Position numbers and translations under genes: made by a program. DNA of 64,000 nt, from NCBI GenBank assembly GCA_033557465.1, contig CM066043.1, positions 111,652,278-111,716,277 on the forward strand, in the 5' to 3' direction. Each line of letters starts with the position of its first letter. The first letter of the stretch is position 1. The notes under the pieces are model-generated. The model did not search any database and was not told the origin of the DNA. It saw only the letters and a list, made by a program, of their open reading frames with translations. This document shows, piece by piece, positions 20,521 to 31,865 of this stretch. Source of the DNA: Ichthyophis bannanicus. Its lineage: Eukaryota > Chordata > Amphibia > Gymnophiona > Ichthyophiidae.

Positions 20521-21342
20521 TAAACCAAAGGACAGGTCAAGAAGTCAACTGAAGATTTAGAAGAAAGGTAGGAAAAGACCCAGAGGTGAATGAATTAACT
20601 GTTAAGCTCCTAGCATACATGCAAAGAGATGAATATGATGGGTTCCAGGAGAGGGCAAGATTACCCAAGTTGCATTTAACACCTTAGGTAAAGGGTATAA
20701 ATAAGATGAATAAGACCATAACCTGCATAAAGAGATCATCTATTATCACAGAAATAAACAGAATACACTATCATGCAGCAAAATTATAGAATCCTACTGA
20801 TGCACATGCAAGGTCAGAAGCAAAAGTGAGCAATAACTCCTTCTTCGAAAAAACATATTGAAGGAAAAACAAATTTTTTGTGCAGACATTCCACTGTTAG
20901 ACAGGTATCTAAGAAAATTAAGATCAAAGATAATGAAAAAAGATCCAAAACATTAAACTGAAACACGCTCTGTTATCAGACGACAACCTTAAATTCATAT
21001 GCTTCTATGGCAGCAGCCAGGGCATAAGAGCTGTAGAGATATGAAAAGAGCAGAATAGAGAACCATAAAAAACCAGAGGCAACCCAAAATAGCTCTACAG
21101 GGCATTAAGAAGAGCATTAATATGATGAAAACATCACCAACAAAGGCTAAAATAGAAACATTCTGGAGAAACATATACAAAGACCCTGTAGAGCACAAAT
21201 ACAAAGCAAAATGTTTATACTCATACAGGAGAATTTGGACAAGGCAAACACCAAATCTATGGAATGTCCTTAAATAACAACAAAAAGACTGGAAAGCAGG
21301 TTTAAGAGTCCTGGCTCACATGGAATGACTAATTTTTGGCTC
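20521..21342 (+). pseudogene. R4/Dong-like LINE fragment 1 (upstream of RT)
   Basis: A decayed ORF with recognisable pieces: KLLAYMQRDEYDGFQERARL-like residues (20605-20680) and FWRNIYKDPVEHKYKAK at about 21160-21210, a linker typical of R4/Dong-type LINEs from memory of the family. Continues at 26013 after the L1-like insertion: the sequence resumes directly past the 18-bp duplication. Clade assignment is tentative. Confidence 0.6.
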
Positions 21343-21360
21343 AACAGTTACCATCACTCC
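21343..21360. repeat. Target-site duplication, left copy (L1-like copy 2)
   Basis: AACAGTTACCATCACTCC occurs here and at 25995-26012. The two copies are identical over 18 bp, the first two A being ambiguous with the poly(A) tail. Confidence 0.95.
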
Positions 21361-21411
21361 GGTTCCAAGATGGCGGAGAAGTAGACGCCGTTAGTAGGAG
21401 CACGAAGAAGT

Positions 21412-24288
21412 ATGGAGCAGACAGAGCTTAAAGATCCCAATTTACCCATGTCTAACAATAGCCAAATTAACATGAATAAAATACATTCTCTAAAATGCTT
21501 GTATGAAAATGCTAGAAGTCTAAAGAATAAGATGGGAGAGTTAGAATATATAGCACTAATTGAAAGGTTAGATATGATTGGAATATCAGAGACATGGTGG
21601 AAGGAGGACAACCAGTGGGACACTGTGATACCTGGGTACAAACTATATCATAATGATAGAGCTGATCAAATTGGTGGAGGGGTTGCGCTCTATGTTAGAG
21701 AGGGCATTGACTCAGAAAGGATTAAAGTTTTGCAGGAAACAAAATCTGCTGTTGAATATATATGGATTGAAATTCCATATAAAAGGGGGAAGGCAATGGC
21801 AGTGGGGGTGTACTATCGAGCACCTGGCCAGAATGACCAAATGGATGATGAAATGCTCAAAGAAATCAAGGAAGCTAACAAAAGTTACAGCGCAGTAATA
21901 ATAATGGGTGATTTCAATTACCCCGGTATCGACTGGGTCAGTGTCACGTCAGGACATGCTAGGGAGATAAAGTTCCTAGATGAAATAAATGACTGCTTCT
22001 TGGAGCAGCTGGTTCATGAACCAACCAGAGGGGAAGCCATATTAGACCTAGTCCTTAGTGGAACACCAGATCTAGTGCAAGAGATAAGGGTGTTGGGGCC
22101 ACTTGGCAATAGTGATCATAGCATGATCGCCTTTGATTTAATTAGTGGAGGAAGGATAGTAAGGAAATCCACAGTACTACCTTTTAACTTTCGAAAGGGA
22201 GACTATGATAAAATGAGGAAAACAGTTAAGAAAAAACTAAAAGGAGCAGTTGCAAAGGTTAAAGACGTACATCAAGCTTGGGTGTTGTTGAAAAATACTA
22301 TCTAGGAAGCCCAGAGCAGCTGTATTCCACGCTTTAAGAAAAGTGGAAGGAAGTCCAAAAAACTGCCAGCATGGTTTAAAGGTGAGGTCAGAGAGGCTGT
22401 TGTTGCCAAAAAAGCATCTTTCAGGAAATGGAAAAAAGAGCCAAACGACGAAACCTGGAAACAGCACAAACACTGGCAAGTCAAATGCAAGGCATTGATA
22501 AGGCAGGCAAAGAGAGAATTTGAGAAGAAGCTTGCTGCGGAAGCAAAAACGCGAAATAAAAACCTTTTCAAGTACATTTGTAGCAAAAAACCTGAGAGAG
22601 AGTCAGTTGGTCCATTAGATGATAAAGGGGTTAAAGGAGCACTAAGAGGCGACAAGGCGATAGTGGAGAGACTGAATGAATTCTTTGCTTCGGTCTTTAC
22701 TGAGGAAGATGTAGGGATGTTACCCATGACTGAAGTGGTATTTAAAGGTGCGGAAGAATTGAAGGAAATATCGATACATCGGGAAGATGCCTTACAACTA
22801 TTAGATAAACTGAAGAGTAGCAAATCACCTGGGCCGGATGGTATACATCCAAGGGTGTTGAAAGAACTGAAATATGAGATTGCAGACCTGCTATCAGTAA
22901 TCTGTGAACTATCATTAAAATCATCTCTAATACCTGAAGATTGGAGGAGCGCCAATGTAACACCAATTTTTAAAAAGGGTTCCAGGGGTGATCCGGGAAA
23001 CTACAGACCGGTGAGCCTGACGTCAGTACTGGGAAAAATGGTAGAAACCATCATAAAGAATAAAATTACTCAGCATGTAGATAGTCACAACCTAATGGGA
23101 GACAGCCAACATGGCTTTAGACAAGGAAGATCTTGTCTTACTAATCTGTTATGTTTTTTTGAAGGAGTGAATAAACAGGTGGACAAAGGTGAGTCGGTTG
23201 ATATTGTGTATCTGGACTTTCAGAAAGCCTTTGACAAGGTCCCTCATCAGAGTCTTTTGGCAAAACTAAAGAGTCATGGGATAGGAGGCAGTGTACTATT
23301 GTGGATCAGGAACTGGTTAAAAGACAGAAAGCAGAGGGTAGGGCTAAATGGCCAATTTTCCCAATGGAGAAAGGTGAATAGTGGTGTACCCCAGGGATCT
23401 GTGCTGGGTCCGCTGCTTTTTGACATATTCATAAATGACCTGGAATGTGGAATAACGAGTGAGGTTATCAAATTTGCAGATGACACAAAACTATTTAAAG
23501 TTGTTAAAACCTAAGAGGATTGTGAAAAATTGCAAGAGGATCTTGATAAATTGGAAGACTGGGCATCAAAATGGCAGATGAAATTTAATGTGGACAAGTG
23601 CAAGGTTATACACCTAGGGAAGAACAACCCAAACTATGGTTACACGATGCAAGGTTCCACATTAGGAACCACCACCCAGGAAAAAGATTTAGGCGTCATT
23701 GTGGATACCATGTTAAAACCCTCGGCCCAGTGTGCAGCGGCGGCCAAGAGAGCAAATAGAATGCTAGGTATGATAAGGAAAGGAATGGAAAATAAAACAA
23801 AAGATATTATAATGCCTCTATATCGTTCCATGGTGAGACCGCACCTTGAATATTGTGTGCAATTCTGGTCGCCGTATCTGAAAAAGGATATAGCGATTTT
23901 AGAAAAGGTTCAGAGAAGAGCCACCAAAATGGTAAAGGGGATGGAAGGATACTCCTATGAAGAAAGGCTAAAAAGGTTAGGGCTCTTTAACCTGGACAAG
24001 AGATGGCTGAGGGGAGATATGATAGAAGTCTATAAATTAATGAACGGAGTGGAACGGGTAAACGTAGATCGATTGTTTACGTTATCAGAATATAGAAAGA
24101 CTAGGGGACATGCAATGAAGCTACAGGGTAAACTATTTAAGACTAATAAAAGAAAATATTTTTTCACTCAACGTGTAATCAAACTCTGGAATTTGTTACC
24201 GGAGGATGTAGTAAAGGCTGTTAGTGTAGCTGGGTTTAAAAAAGGTTTGGACAAGTTCCTGGAGGAAAGGTCCATAAACCATTATTAA
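21412..24288 (+). pseudogene. CR1 ORF2 endonuclease-reverse transcriptase, copy b
   Basis: One reading frame of about 959 codons is broken only by TAG at 22303-22305 and TAA at 23512-23514. The apurinic-type endonuclease (residues 1-250) has NARSL, GISETWW, IIMGDFNYPGIDW and GNSDHSMIAF. The RT (about 430-700) has [50 protein letters not shown] and the catalytic FADDTKLF. The C-terminus has [24 protein letters not shown] and [20 protein letters not shown]. The protein would nick target DNA and prime reverse transcription there. The start at 21412 is the first in-frame Met; the family start could be upstream. Confidence 0.92.
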
Positions 24289-24462
24289 GAAGGGACCGAA
24301 GATATCAATGCTTGACCCAGTACAAGCATTGTGGAACTTGTGTCTCTTGGGGAAACTGCTAGGTACATATGACCTAGATTGGCCACTGTTGGAAACAGAA
24401 TACTGGGATTGATGGACCTTGGTCTGACCCAGTATGGCATATCTTATGTTCTTATGTTAAGA
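21412..24462 (+). mobile_element. CR1 LINE copy b, nearly intact ORF2
   Basis: A CR1-type LINE lacking ORF1, with ORF2 21412-24288 and a 3' UTR ending TATGGCATATCTTATGTTC and a second TTATGTTA octamer. Octamer-type 3' ends rather than poly(A) are CR1-typical. It sits in the 5' UTR of the L1-like copy 2. The exact 5' junction is not sharp (about 21400-21415). Confidence 0.88.
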
Positions 24463-25877
24463 AGCAGAGAAGTGGACTCGGTGCTGATGGGGAGAAAGAG
24501 GAAGCAAAAATCAACGAAGCCCCCGAATTCCTCTACCCCAATCGGAGGTCCAACGCAAGCCTCAATTGTTTCTTTTTGTGTACCTCGTACGGATGCCATG
24601 GCTTCAGCTGATCCCTCGGAGGTGTTGGGGGACCTGAGCAGTGACGGGGTGAATCTTAGCCCCGTCAGTCAGCTGTTGCCGCCGCAGCCCAGTGGAAGGC
24701 GAGAGGAGGAAGAGAGTGCTGGAGTGTCTCCGGGTCAGGAGGTCGCAGCTGTGTGCGGGGGTGCTTCCTCTCAGCCGGTATGGAGCCCCTGTTGTGAAAT
24801 CTGGAGGAGCTGTGGAGGTGGAGTGCTCGTCTGGCGGGGGACCCGGGGAGGTCCGAGTGAAAACTGTGCCAACAGGAGCTCCAGAAATGCGGGTGATATG
24901 CTGTTCAAAGAAACCAGCTAAAGCAACATTAGATAGCTTATGGGAAGCTATCTCTTCTCTCCAGAATTCCCTTGCTCCAGTGGTGGGAGCTTTATCACAG
25001 GAGTTTTTACTTGTGAAAGGTCGGTGTACGGTGGTCGAATCAAAGTGTGTGGAGCAAGCCGATAAGATAGCGGCGCTGGAGGCTAAAGTGGAGGATTTAC
25101 AGGGTTTGGGTGAGACTTTTGCCAAGGAGCGCCTGATTTCATTGCGACGCTTGGAATATATGGACAACTCTTTGAGAAGAAATAATTTGTGTTTTCTGAA
25201 TTTTCCAAGATCACCATTGTTGGAGCCACTGGGGCTCGTCCGTAAGTACCTTACAGAGGTACTCCTGATGCCGCCAGACAATTTGCCACCTATTACTAGA
25301 GTTCAATATGTTGTGATTTCTTCTGGGGCTGGGGCGGAGGGGGGGAATGTGGGTGCTTTTGGGCCTGACCAGTTGGAATTATCAGATTTCTTGGAGAGCT
25401 CCTTGGAAATAGTTACTAGCAAAGCAACCTTGTTAGTTTCCTTTGCCTTTGAATCTGATCGAAACGCCGTCCTTAGATTATATTTCAGTAGGATGTCTTT
25501 TTCTCAGTTTATAGGTTCAAAAGTTTTGTTATTTCCTGATTTGTCGAGGGACACCCAAAAAAGGCAGAAAGAGTTTCTGGCTTTACAACCAGAGAACTAC
25601 TGCCTTGGGTGCCCAATTTAAATTGGGGTTTCCTTGTAAGTGTGTATTATTATATCAGTCTAAGCATTTTTTGTTTTTTGAACCGTCGCAACTGATTAAA
25701 TTTCTTCAGGTGAGGGAAACGCGGGGGGGGGGGGGGAGTAGTAATTCCTGTACTGGCTGCCATGAGGGGTATCTTTGCTTAATTGATGTATTCTTTTCCT
25801 TATTTTGTATTACTTGTTTGGAACCTTATAGAGGTGTTATTATTGAGGACTATGTTGTAATGCAGCTTAGCTATTAA
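24463..25877 (+). pseudogene. L1-like ORF1 protein, copy 2
   Basis: The start at 24487 (MGRKRKQKSTKPP) is a Lys-rich beginning common to L1/Tx1 ORF1. An acidic/Ser-rich linker follows. Near 24750-24880 the frame shifts into the 309-codon ORF ending at 25621, which holds a coiled-coil-like part (DSLWEAISSLQNSLAPVVGA, EQADKIAALEAKVEDLQGLG). The RRM-like core has SLRRNNLCFLNFPRSPLL, VRKYLTEVLLMPPDNLPP and LLVSFAFESDR, then FPDLSRDTQKRQKEFLAL. The C-terminal domain continues in another frame (FKLGFPCKCVLLYQ, FFEPSQLIKFL) to 25877. Two frameshifts; homology to copy 1 is clear but diverged. Confidence 0.78.
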
Positions 25878-25994
25878 TACCGAGTGGTTGTTTATTTTTT
25901 GTTATGTAGTTTGGATATTGCTATGTGTAGCTTGGTGTATTACTTTGTGTTTGTAAAATTGGAAACTGGGTTAAATAAAAAATTAAAAAAAAAA

Positions 25995-26012
25995 AACAGT
26001 TACCATCACTCC
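25995..26012. repeat. Target-site duplication, right copy (L1-like copy 2)
   Basis: Second copy of AACAGTTACCATCACTCC, immediately after the poly(A). R4-like LINE sequence resumes right after it. Confidence 0.95.
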
Positions 26013-26315
26013 ACCAAGTCTTGACAAACCTCAAATATTGATTGGTCAAGGGGCCAGACGCACTGCAATGGTTAAGAACAGGACGAGCATTTCTACTCCT
26101 AAAGAGAGCTTAGAAACATTTTCAAAAATTACAGACCTATCCCGTGTCTACCTACAATTTATAAGCTGTTCACTGCAATAAATATTGACAGAATATGATG
26201 AAAATAAAGCAGAAGGGAAAAAGAGGAGATCAAAGACAAGCTAATGCTGAATAAAGCCATCATTATTAGTGATAATGAAAAACAGAAATCTCAGCGTAAC
26301 ATAGATTGACTGTAA
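26013..26315 (+). pseudogene. R4/Dong-like LINE fragment 2 (RT start)
   Basis: Decayed RT: PDALQWLRTGRAFLLLK at about 26053-26103, then in another frame KNYRPIPCLPTIYKLFTAIN at 26122-26180. Then comes EQKGKKRRSK and KNRNLSVT leading to ID, where a MITE interrupts. The order and spacing follow an RT of the R4 group. Confidence 0.68.
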
Positions 26316-26708
26316 GGGGGGGCATGTTTACTAAAGCACAGCTAATGAAGCAAAAAAGTACAAATAGCGCAGCATTTCCCCAGCAAATAACGTGGCATTT
26401 CCCCAGCAATAGCATATTAATAATACAGAGAGCATGGTCGGACAGCAGCCTGGATGCAGCTAACGCCATCACAATGTTGTCTGCAAATTTGATTGTTACC
26501 ATGCACTATTGAGGCTCACAGTAATCACATGTTGCAGTTACACCCATTCTCTTCCCCAATATCGCCCTCATGTGGATAATGCATTTTCTGTAGATAAAGC
26601 AGAAAAATTTCTGCATTATCTGCATTTTGCATGTGTTCTGTTAACACGGCCAGATAGTATGCACTATCTGCCGTGTTAACTCCTAATACAGTTTAGTAAA
26701 CATGACCC
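26316..26708. mobile_element. Harbinger-like MITE with TAA duplication
   Basis: The ends GGG...CATGTTTACTAAA and TTTAGTAAACATGACCC are inverted repeats of about 17 bp, flanked by TAA at 26313-26315 and 26709-26711. Removing the element and one TAA rejoins the LINE reading into Ile-Asp-Cys-Lys-Lys-Ala, consistent with a TAA duplication. No transposase is encoded. An internal hairpin (AACACGGC, AGATAGT, ATGC, ACTATCT, GCCGTGTT) lies at 26643-26677. Superfamily by TIR/TSD style only. Confidence 0.6.
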
Positions 26709-27059
26709 TAAGAAAGCTTCTATAGCATCCCACACTCCTGGATTTGCCTTGAAATGTACAAAATAAACTCTAAATTGAATACAACACGATAACATCAAGA
26801 CGACTTTAAACCTGTAAAATCATGCTAAGGCAACCTTCCTTAGAAGAAAATTGAACAAAACTAAAAACATCTCTGATAGATGTTGCCTAACGAAACTTGA
26901 ACGGTAAGGTGTACACAAATATGTAGGAACAGAGAAAGGAGCATCAATCAAGCATAAATCACTTAGACAAAATATCAGTGTTAGGAAATAGAAGAAATGT
27001 TCACAAATGTAACATATGGTGGTTGGTATAAATCTATGTGCATCTAACAAACTGAGAAA
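26709..27059 (+). pseudogene. R4/Dong-like LINE fragment 3 (RT middle)
   Basis: Begins with the KAF-type motif: SFYSIPHSWICLEMYKINSK at about 26717-26776, corresponding to the first catalytic Asp region of RT (family KAFDSxPHSW). Downstream is heavily decayed. Interrupted at 27060 by DIRS copy B2. Confidence 0.6.
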
Positions 27060-27130
27060 GTGTAGCTACTCACCTGTAACAGGTGATATCCGGGAACAGC
27101 AGGAATTTAGTCTTCACATATGGGTGACAT

Positions 27131-27345
27131 CATAGAAACATAGAAATATGACGACAGAAAAAGACCACATGGCCTATCTAGTCTGTCCTTCCATAACAAC
27201 TACATAGAAACATAGAAATATGACGACAGAAAAAGACCACATGGCCTATCTAGTCTGTCCTTCCATAACAACTACATAGAAACATAGAAATATGACGACA
27301 GAAAAAGACCACATGGCCTATGACGACAGAAAAAGACCACATGGC
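27131..27345 (-). repeat. Tandem CR1 3'-end repeats inside the B2 left ITR
   Basis: A 72-bp unit starting CATAGAAACATAGAAATATG begins at 27131, 27203 and 27275. The third is cut short and followed by a 25-bp partial copy from 27321. The unit is the reverse complement of the CR1-a 3' terminus (20460-20519). ITR sequence resumes at CGATGGAGCC (27344). Confidence 0.85.
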
Positions 27346-27526
27346 GATGGAGCCTGAGTGGGAAGCTCCCCAACTACCAATAGGAAAGTCTTTGGGAGCA
27401 CTCCACTGTACCTGCGCCACTGCCTTCTTGCTCTCCCAACTTTTTCTCCTCAGTTGAGTTTATAGCTGGAAAAAAACACACAAAACAAAAATACAACCCT
27501 ACAACTCCAAGGGGAGGAGGGTGGGT

Positions 27527-27632
27527 TGTGAAGATTAAATTCCTGCTATTCCCGGAGATCACCTGTTACAGGTGAGTAACTACGCTATCTCCAGGAACCA
27601 GCAGGAATGTAGTCTTCACATATGCTCCACAT
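27527..27632. repeat. ICR of B2
   Basis: The inverted complement of the B2 left edge (GAGATCACCTGTTACAGGTG then AGTAACTAC) is followed by the complement of the right edge (ATCTCCAGGAACCAGCAGGA), as in the other B copies. Confidence 0.8.
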
Positions 27633-27744
27633 ATGCTCCCAGATCTCAGAAGACTTAGGCCGGGTCAGAAAATTGGACAAGGTCAGGTTAACCTAGACTT
27701 TCCCACCAAGGAGATCTGGTAAGAATATAGGGGTGGGGGTAGGA

Positions 27745-28620
27745 GTTGTCATCATGTTCCAAAGAGATGTTGAAGGACTGCCTGGCCGAAGGCCGCATCC
27801 CGGCGGGAATCCTTGTCCAAGAGTAGTGGGCAGCAAAGGTGTGGATGGAGGACCATGCTGCCGCCTGGCAGATTTAGTCAATGGCTACTGAACGTAGGTT
27901 CGCTACCGATGTTGCCATGGCTCAGATATTATGAGTAGTAATGTGTCCAGTGAGGGTAAGGCCTGCTTTGTTGTATGCCAGTGATGTACAATCTGCTATT
28001 CATTTGGACAGTGTGCATTTGGTAACAGAAAGACCCAAGTGGTTGGGGCAAAGGACACAGATTATTGTGAGTATTTTTGGATATCCTGAGCCCTGTGAGA
28101 TAGAAGGCCAGAGCCCTTTTGCAGAAGAGTGTATAGGGTTGCCTCTGCACGAGATGCATGAGGTCTTGGGAAGAAGACCAGAAGGATTCTAACTGATTAA
28201 TGTGGAAAGGTGACACCACCTTTGGTAAAAAGTGGGGATGTGTCCGAAGGATGACCTTGTCATGATGGAATCTGGTATACGGTGGATGCGCTACTAAGGC
28301 CTGCAGCACACTGATGCACCTGGCAGAGGTCAAGGCTATGAGGAATATAACTTTCCCAGACAAGTAGCGTAGGTGGGTAGTTGCTAAGGGCTCAAACGGA
28401 GGTTTGAGAAGCTGAGCCAAGATCACACTGAGATCCCACGCTACTGGGAGTGGTCGAAGGGGTGGCCTGGAGAGGAGTAGGCCTCTCATGAAATGTGCCA
28501 CCAGAGAAACTGTGAAGATGGGTTGACCACTGATAAGTTTATGAAAAGCTGAAATAGCACTGAGGTGAACACGTACTGAATTTGCTTTGAGTCCCAAAAG
28601 GACAGATGTAAAAGGTACTA
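27745..28620 (-). pseudogene. DIRS tyrosine recombinase, B2
   Basis: A 222-codon open stretch (28597-27929) with LKANSVRVHLSAISAFHK, FMRGLLLSRPPLRP, PPFEPLATTHLRYLSGKVIF, TSARCISVLQAL and FLPKVVSPFHINQ. The end after about 28050 is out of frame. Catalytic first Arg is replaced: TSARC has lost the RR pair seen in B5 (TSARRISEL). HxxR and Tyr are not recoverable in this frame. Non-functional. Confidence 0.78.
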
Positions 28621-29540
28621 AAGAAGCATAGGTACTGATGCTTCAAAAGGATTGTGGTTATTTTGAGAGCACCATGAAGCATATCTACGACATTTGAAAG
28701 AGTATGTGCGCCTGGTGAAGGACTTTCTGGAAGAAAGGAGGTCTTTCAAAACTGTCAAAAGTTGTAGATGTTGAAACATCATGCTTTCAGAATCTATGCA
28801 GTGAGGCAAAGAGACCGCAGATTGGGATCCAGGGCTGTTCTGTTGTCCTGGGACAGAAGACCCAGGTTGGATCCCAATTGGAGGAGTCTGTGTCAGCTGA
28901 CGTAGGAAGGGAAACCAAGGCTGATGGGGCCAGCGGGGGACTATGAGGATCATAGTTCTCTTGCATGCTTGGAGTTTGAAGAGGGTCTTCGGGATCAGGG
29001 CTATAGGGGGCAAAGCATAAAGCAGTCCCGACCGCAATGAATCAATGGATGCCAGACAGTTTGGATGGGGATCCTGGAGCAGAACTGTGGAAGTTGAGAG
29101 TTCTGTGGAGTAGCAAATAGGTCGATGTCTGGGGTCCCCCAGGTTTGGAAAATCTGTGTCACTATGCCCGGATTTAGGGTCCACTTGTGTGGATGTAAGA
29201 ATTAACTCAGTTTGTCCGCCAAATGATTGATCTCTCCTGGAATATAAACTGCATGGAAATGCATGCGATGGAGAATGGCAAAGTACCACAGGCGTCAGAC
29301 TTCTTCACAGAGAGGTAGAGAGCCAGTCCCCCCTTGTTTGTTTACATAAAATATTGCCATCTGATTGTCTGTCCTGACCAGGATCTGACTGTTGGAAAAG
29401 TGGTACTGGAAAGCTTGGAGGGCATTTGTGATTGCTCAAAGCTCGAGGAGGTTGATTTGTTGAGTTGATTCCTGGGCTGTCCACAGTCCTTGTATGGAGA
29501 TGGAATCTAGATGGGGCTCCCCAACCGAGCTTGGGCACAT
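28618..29540 (-). pseudogene. DIRS RNase H and methyltransferase-like region, B2
   Basis: Fragments in several frames: QSDGNILCKQTRGDWLSTSL at 29538-29305 (alternative-frame reading of RNase H), LYALPPIALIPKTLFKLQ and IVPRWPHQPWFPFL at 29289-28618. Recognised by collinearity with B5 (45280-46120). Many stops. Confidence 0.7.
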
Positions 29541-29556
29541 CTGTAGTCAGGGTGTG

Positions 29557-30320
29557 TTAAGGATGGGGCATCTGAAAAGGTGACCCTACAAGAAGATTTG
29601 TTGGGGTAGACCACCAGAGGAGTGATTCAGCCAGAGGGCGTATTACTTGAATATCATCCCGTAGATTCCCTGTGGCCTGGGTCCATTGCGTTAGTCGCAT
29701 ATGCAGTCTTGCATATGGTATTACATGCACGGTGGTTGCCAATGTGGCCTAACAGGCTCTAGCCGTTGTAGTCTTCTGTTCATGCGGTCTAGAGGAAAGC
29801 AGGCCCTGGATTGTTGAGTATCCAGTACGGTGCCAATGAACTCAAACCTTTGAGTTGGGGTGAGATGGGACTTTGGGAAGTTTATGACAAATCCCAGATG
29901 TTGCAATAGTGCAAGAGTGTGCTGAATTGATGAGCAGAGTTCTTGTGGAGAGTCTGCCTTTATCAGCCAGTCGTCTAAGTAAGGGAAGACGAAGACTCTT
30001 GTTTCGAAGATATGCTGCCACTACAGCCATGCACTTTGTAAAGACTCTTGGTTCAGATGCAAGGTTGAAGGGAAGGACCCTGTACTGATAATGGGTGCCC
30101 TGACAGGTGAAGCGAAGATACTGCCTGTGGTCTGGGTGAATTAGGATGTGAGCATAGGCCTCTTTGAGGTCTAAGGAGCAGAGCCAGTCCTGTTCCTGCA
30201 ATAGGGAAGCAGGGTTCCCAGAGAGATCATTTTGAACTTCTCGACTAGGAATATGTTGAGTTCTCAGAGGTCGAGAATGGGTCTGTAGCACCCTGATTTC
30301 TTTGGAATGAGGAAGTAGGG
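29557..30320 (-). pseudogene. DIRS reverse transcriptase, B2
   Basis: RT pieces: CSLDLKEAYAHILIHPDHRQ, VLPFNLASEPRVFTKCMAVV and a disrupted YLDD region (LRLPLLRRLADKG in the shifted frame) at 30291-29842, then LGFVINFPKSHLTPTQRFEF at 29906-29721. The first two catalytic blocks upstream are shortened. Confidence 0.75.
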
Positions 30321-31036
30321 GGAGTAGAAGCCTTTTAGCAGTTGGTTTTGAGGAACTGCTTCTATGGCTCCTTGGGAAAGGAGATTGTTGACCTCTTGCT
30401 TGAGCAGGGCATTGAGAGGAGGCTGGGTGGGATAATCCCCCTGAAATGGTGGTGGGGAGGGGGAGTTCCTGAAAATTTAATTGGGAACCTCCCTGGACTA
30501 TGGATAGAGTCCACTGCTCTGTGCTGATGGAATGCCACTTATGTGAGAAATAGCAGAGTCTCCCTGGAATGCTTGGAGGTTCTTTGATCTGCAGGGACAG
30601 GTTGGCTAGGCTCCCTAGATGGGACTGAAAAGCTAGGTGCTGCTGGCATCTGGGTGGCTGGCTGTAGTTTGGCTATCCTAAGCTTCTTGGCCTACTTGGG
30701 ATCCTGCTGCTTTGGTTGGTGCTGAAAAGCAGGCTAATAGGAGGAACAGAATCTCCTCTTCTTTAGGTAGAAGGGTCTTTTAACTGCAGTCTTTTTCTTT
30801 GTTGTGTCAGCAGTCTTCCTGGAGAGCCTTTTATGTGGCGTCTGTCTCCGGCCTTCTCCCTCCAGTTTTTACTGAAGAGGTTCTCCCCTGTACAGGGAAT
30901 ATTACCAAGCTTGTCCTGGACCCACTGTTCCAGGTCTGATGCTTGAAGCCATGCTAATCTGTGTGTACCTATAGCAATAGCTGAGGCCTTACTAGTGGAT
31001 TCAAAGGCATCGAATGCTGCTCTGTTTACACATTTT

Positions 31037-31865
31037 GGCTGTGTGCAAGCATATCTCAGCATCAACTTTAAAAAAAACGGAAGCAATGTTTGTAACAAGA
31101 CAACCTGCTGCTGATGACAACTACCCAACAACAATCACAATAAACAAAACAACTATACCTGTTAAAAAAGAAGTAAAATACCTAGGAGTCATAATAGACC
31201 ACACTCTCAACATGCTCCCTCACATAAAACAGACAGTAAAAACAATATTCTACAAACTTAAGACAATACAATACCTAAGACCCCTCCTTGACACACATGA
31301 CTTTAGATCTGTAGTCAGTGCGCTCATCACCCCCCACTTTGACTATTGTAATAGTCTCCTAATTGGCCTTCCACTAAAAAACACTTATCTGTTACAAAGA
31401 GCACAGAACATAGGTGCCAAAGTAATTTCAAAAGCCCGACTAACTGACCACGTGACCCCAATACTGTTTGACCTACATTGGCTTCCAATTAACAGCCGAA
31501 TAAAATATAAAATACTACTAACAACATTCAAACTCCTCAACGACATCTCCCCCTCACATTTGTCCACCCTAATACATGCCCCATCAAATATAAGAACACG
31601 TAGACAAAACGCAACTCACTCTCTCATCTTACAAACAACTATCAGGAAAACAAAGAAAACCACAAGCTCTAGGGCATTCTCCTTTGCTGCCCCCACCCTC
31701 TGGAATGAACTCCCAATAACTCTCCGATTGATGAAAGACCTTTATCAATTCAAAAAAGAGCTCAAAACCTACCTCTTCTCTGACCATTTTGAAATCCCCT
31801 ACTACCAGAGAACCACTCCCCAGCAAACACAGAAACATACACATAGTAAACATGAGATAACCTAG
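31037..31865 (+). CDS. L2 ORF2 C-terminal fragment
   Basis: An open frame of about 276 codons, 5'-truncated, covering only the end of RT and the C-terminus of L2 ORF2. Motifs: TLKKTEAMF, KYLGVIIDHTLNMLPHIKQ, SALITPHFDYCNSLLIGLP, HWLPINSRIKYKILLTTFKL, RAFSFAAPTLWNELPITLR and FKKELKTYLF, to a stop at 31863-31865. The open frame has survived, but without endonuclease or RT catalytic residues it cannot work. The listed Met at 31014 lies in B2 gag sequence and is not a real start. Confidence 0.88.

Larger units (their letters stand above)
21361..25994 (+). mobile_element. L1-like ORF1-only retroposon, copy 2, split by CR1 copy b
   Basis: A complete insertion bounded by an 18-bp target duplication. 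It starts GGTTCCAAGATGGCGGAG, is interrupted at about 21412-24462 by a CR1, resumes with ORF1 (24487-25877), then about 100 bp of 3' UTR and a poly(A). Without the CR1 it would be about 1.6 kb and has no ORF2. Both ends being defined by the duplication shows the ORF1-only form was itself retroposed. This is comparable to mammalian HAL1 (half-L1) elements. Confidence 0.8.

Noticed and set aside
24604..25281. 225-codon minus-strand ORF
   Set aside because: Antisense to the L1-like ORF1; the plus-strand frame has the RRNNL and FPDLS motifs and is the real one.
27131..27345. CRISPR-like array (regular repeats)
   Set aside because: The units are directly adjacent 72-bp copies of a CR1 tail without unique spacers, in a eukaryotic transposon context.
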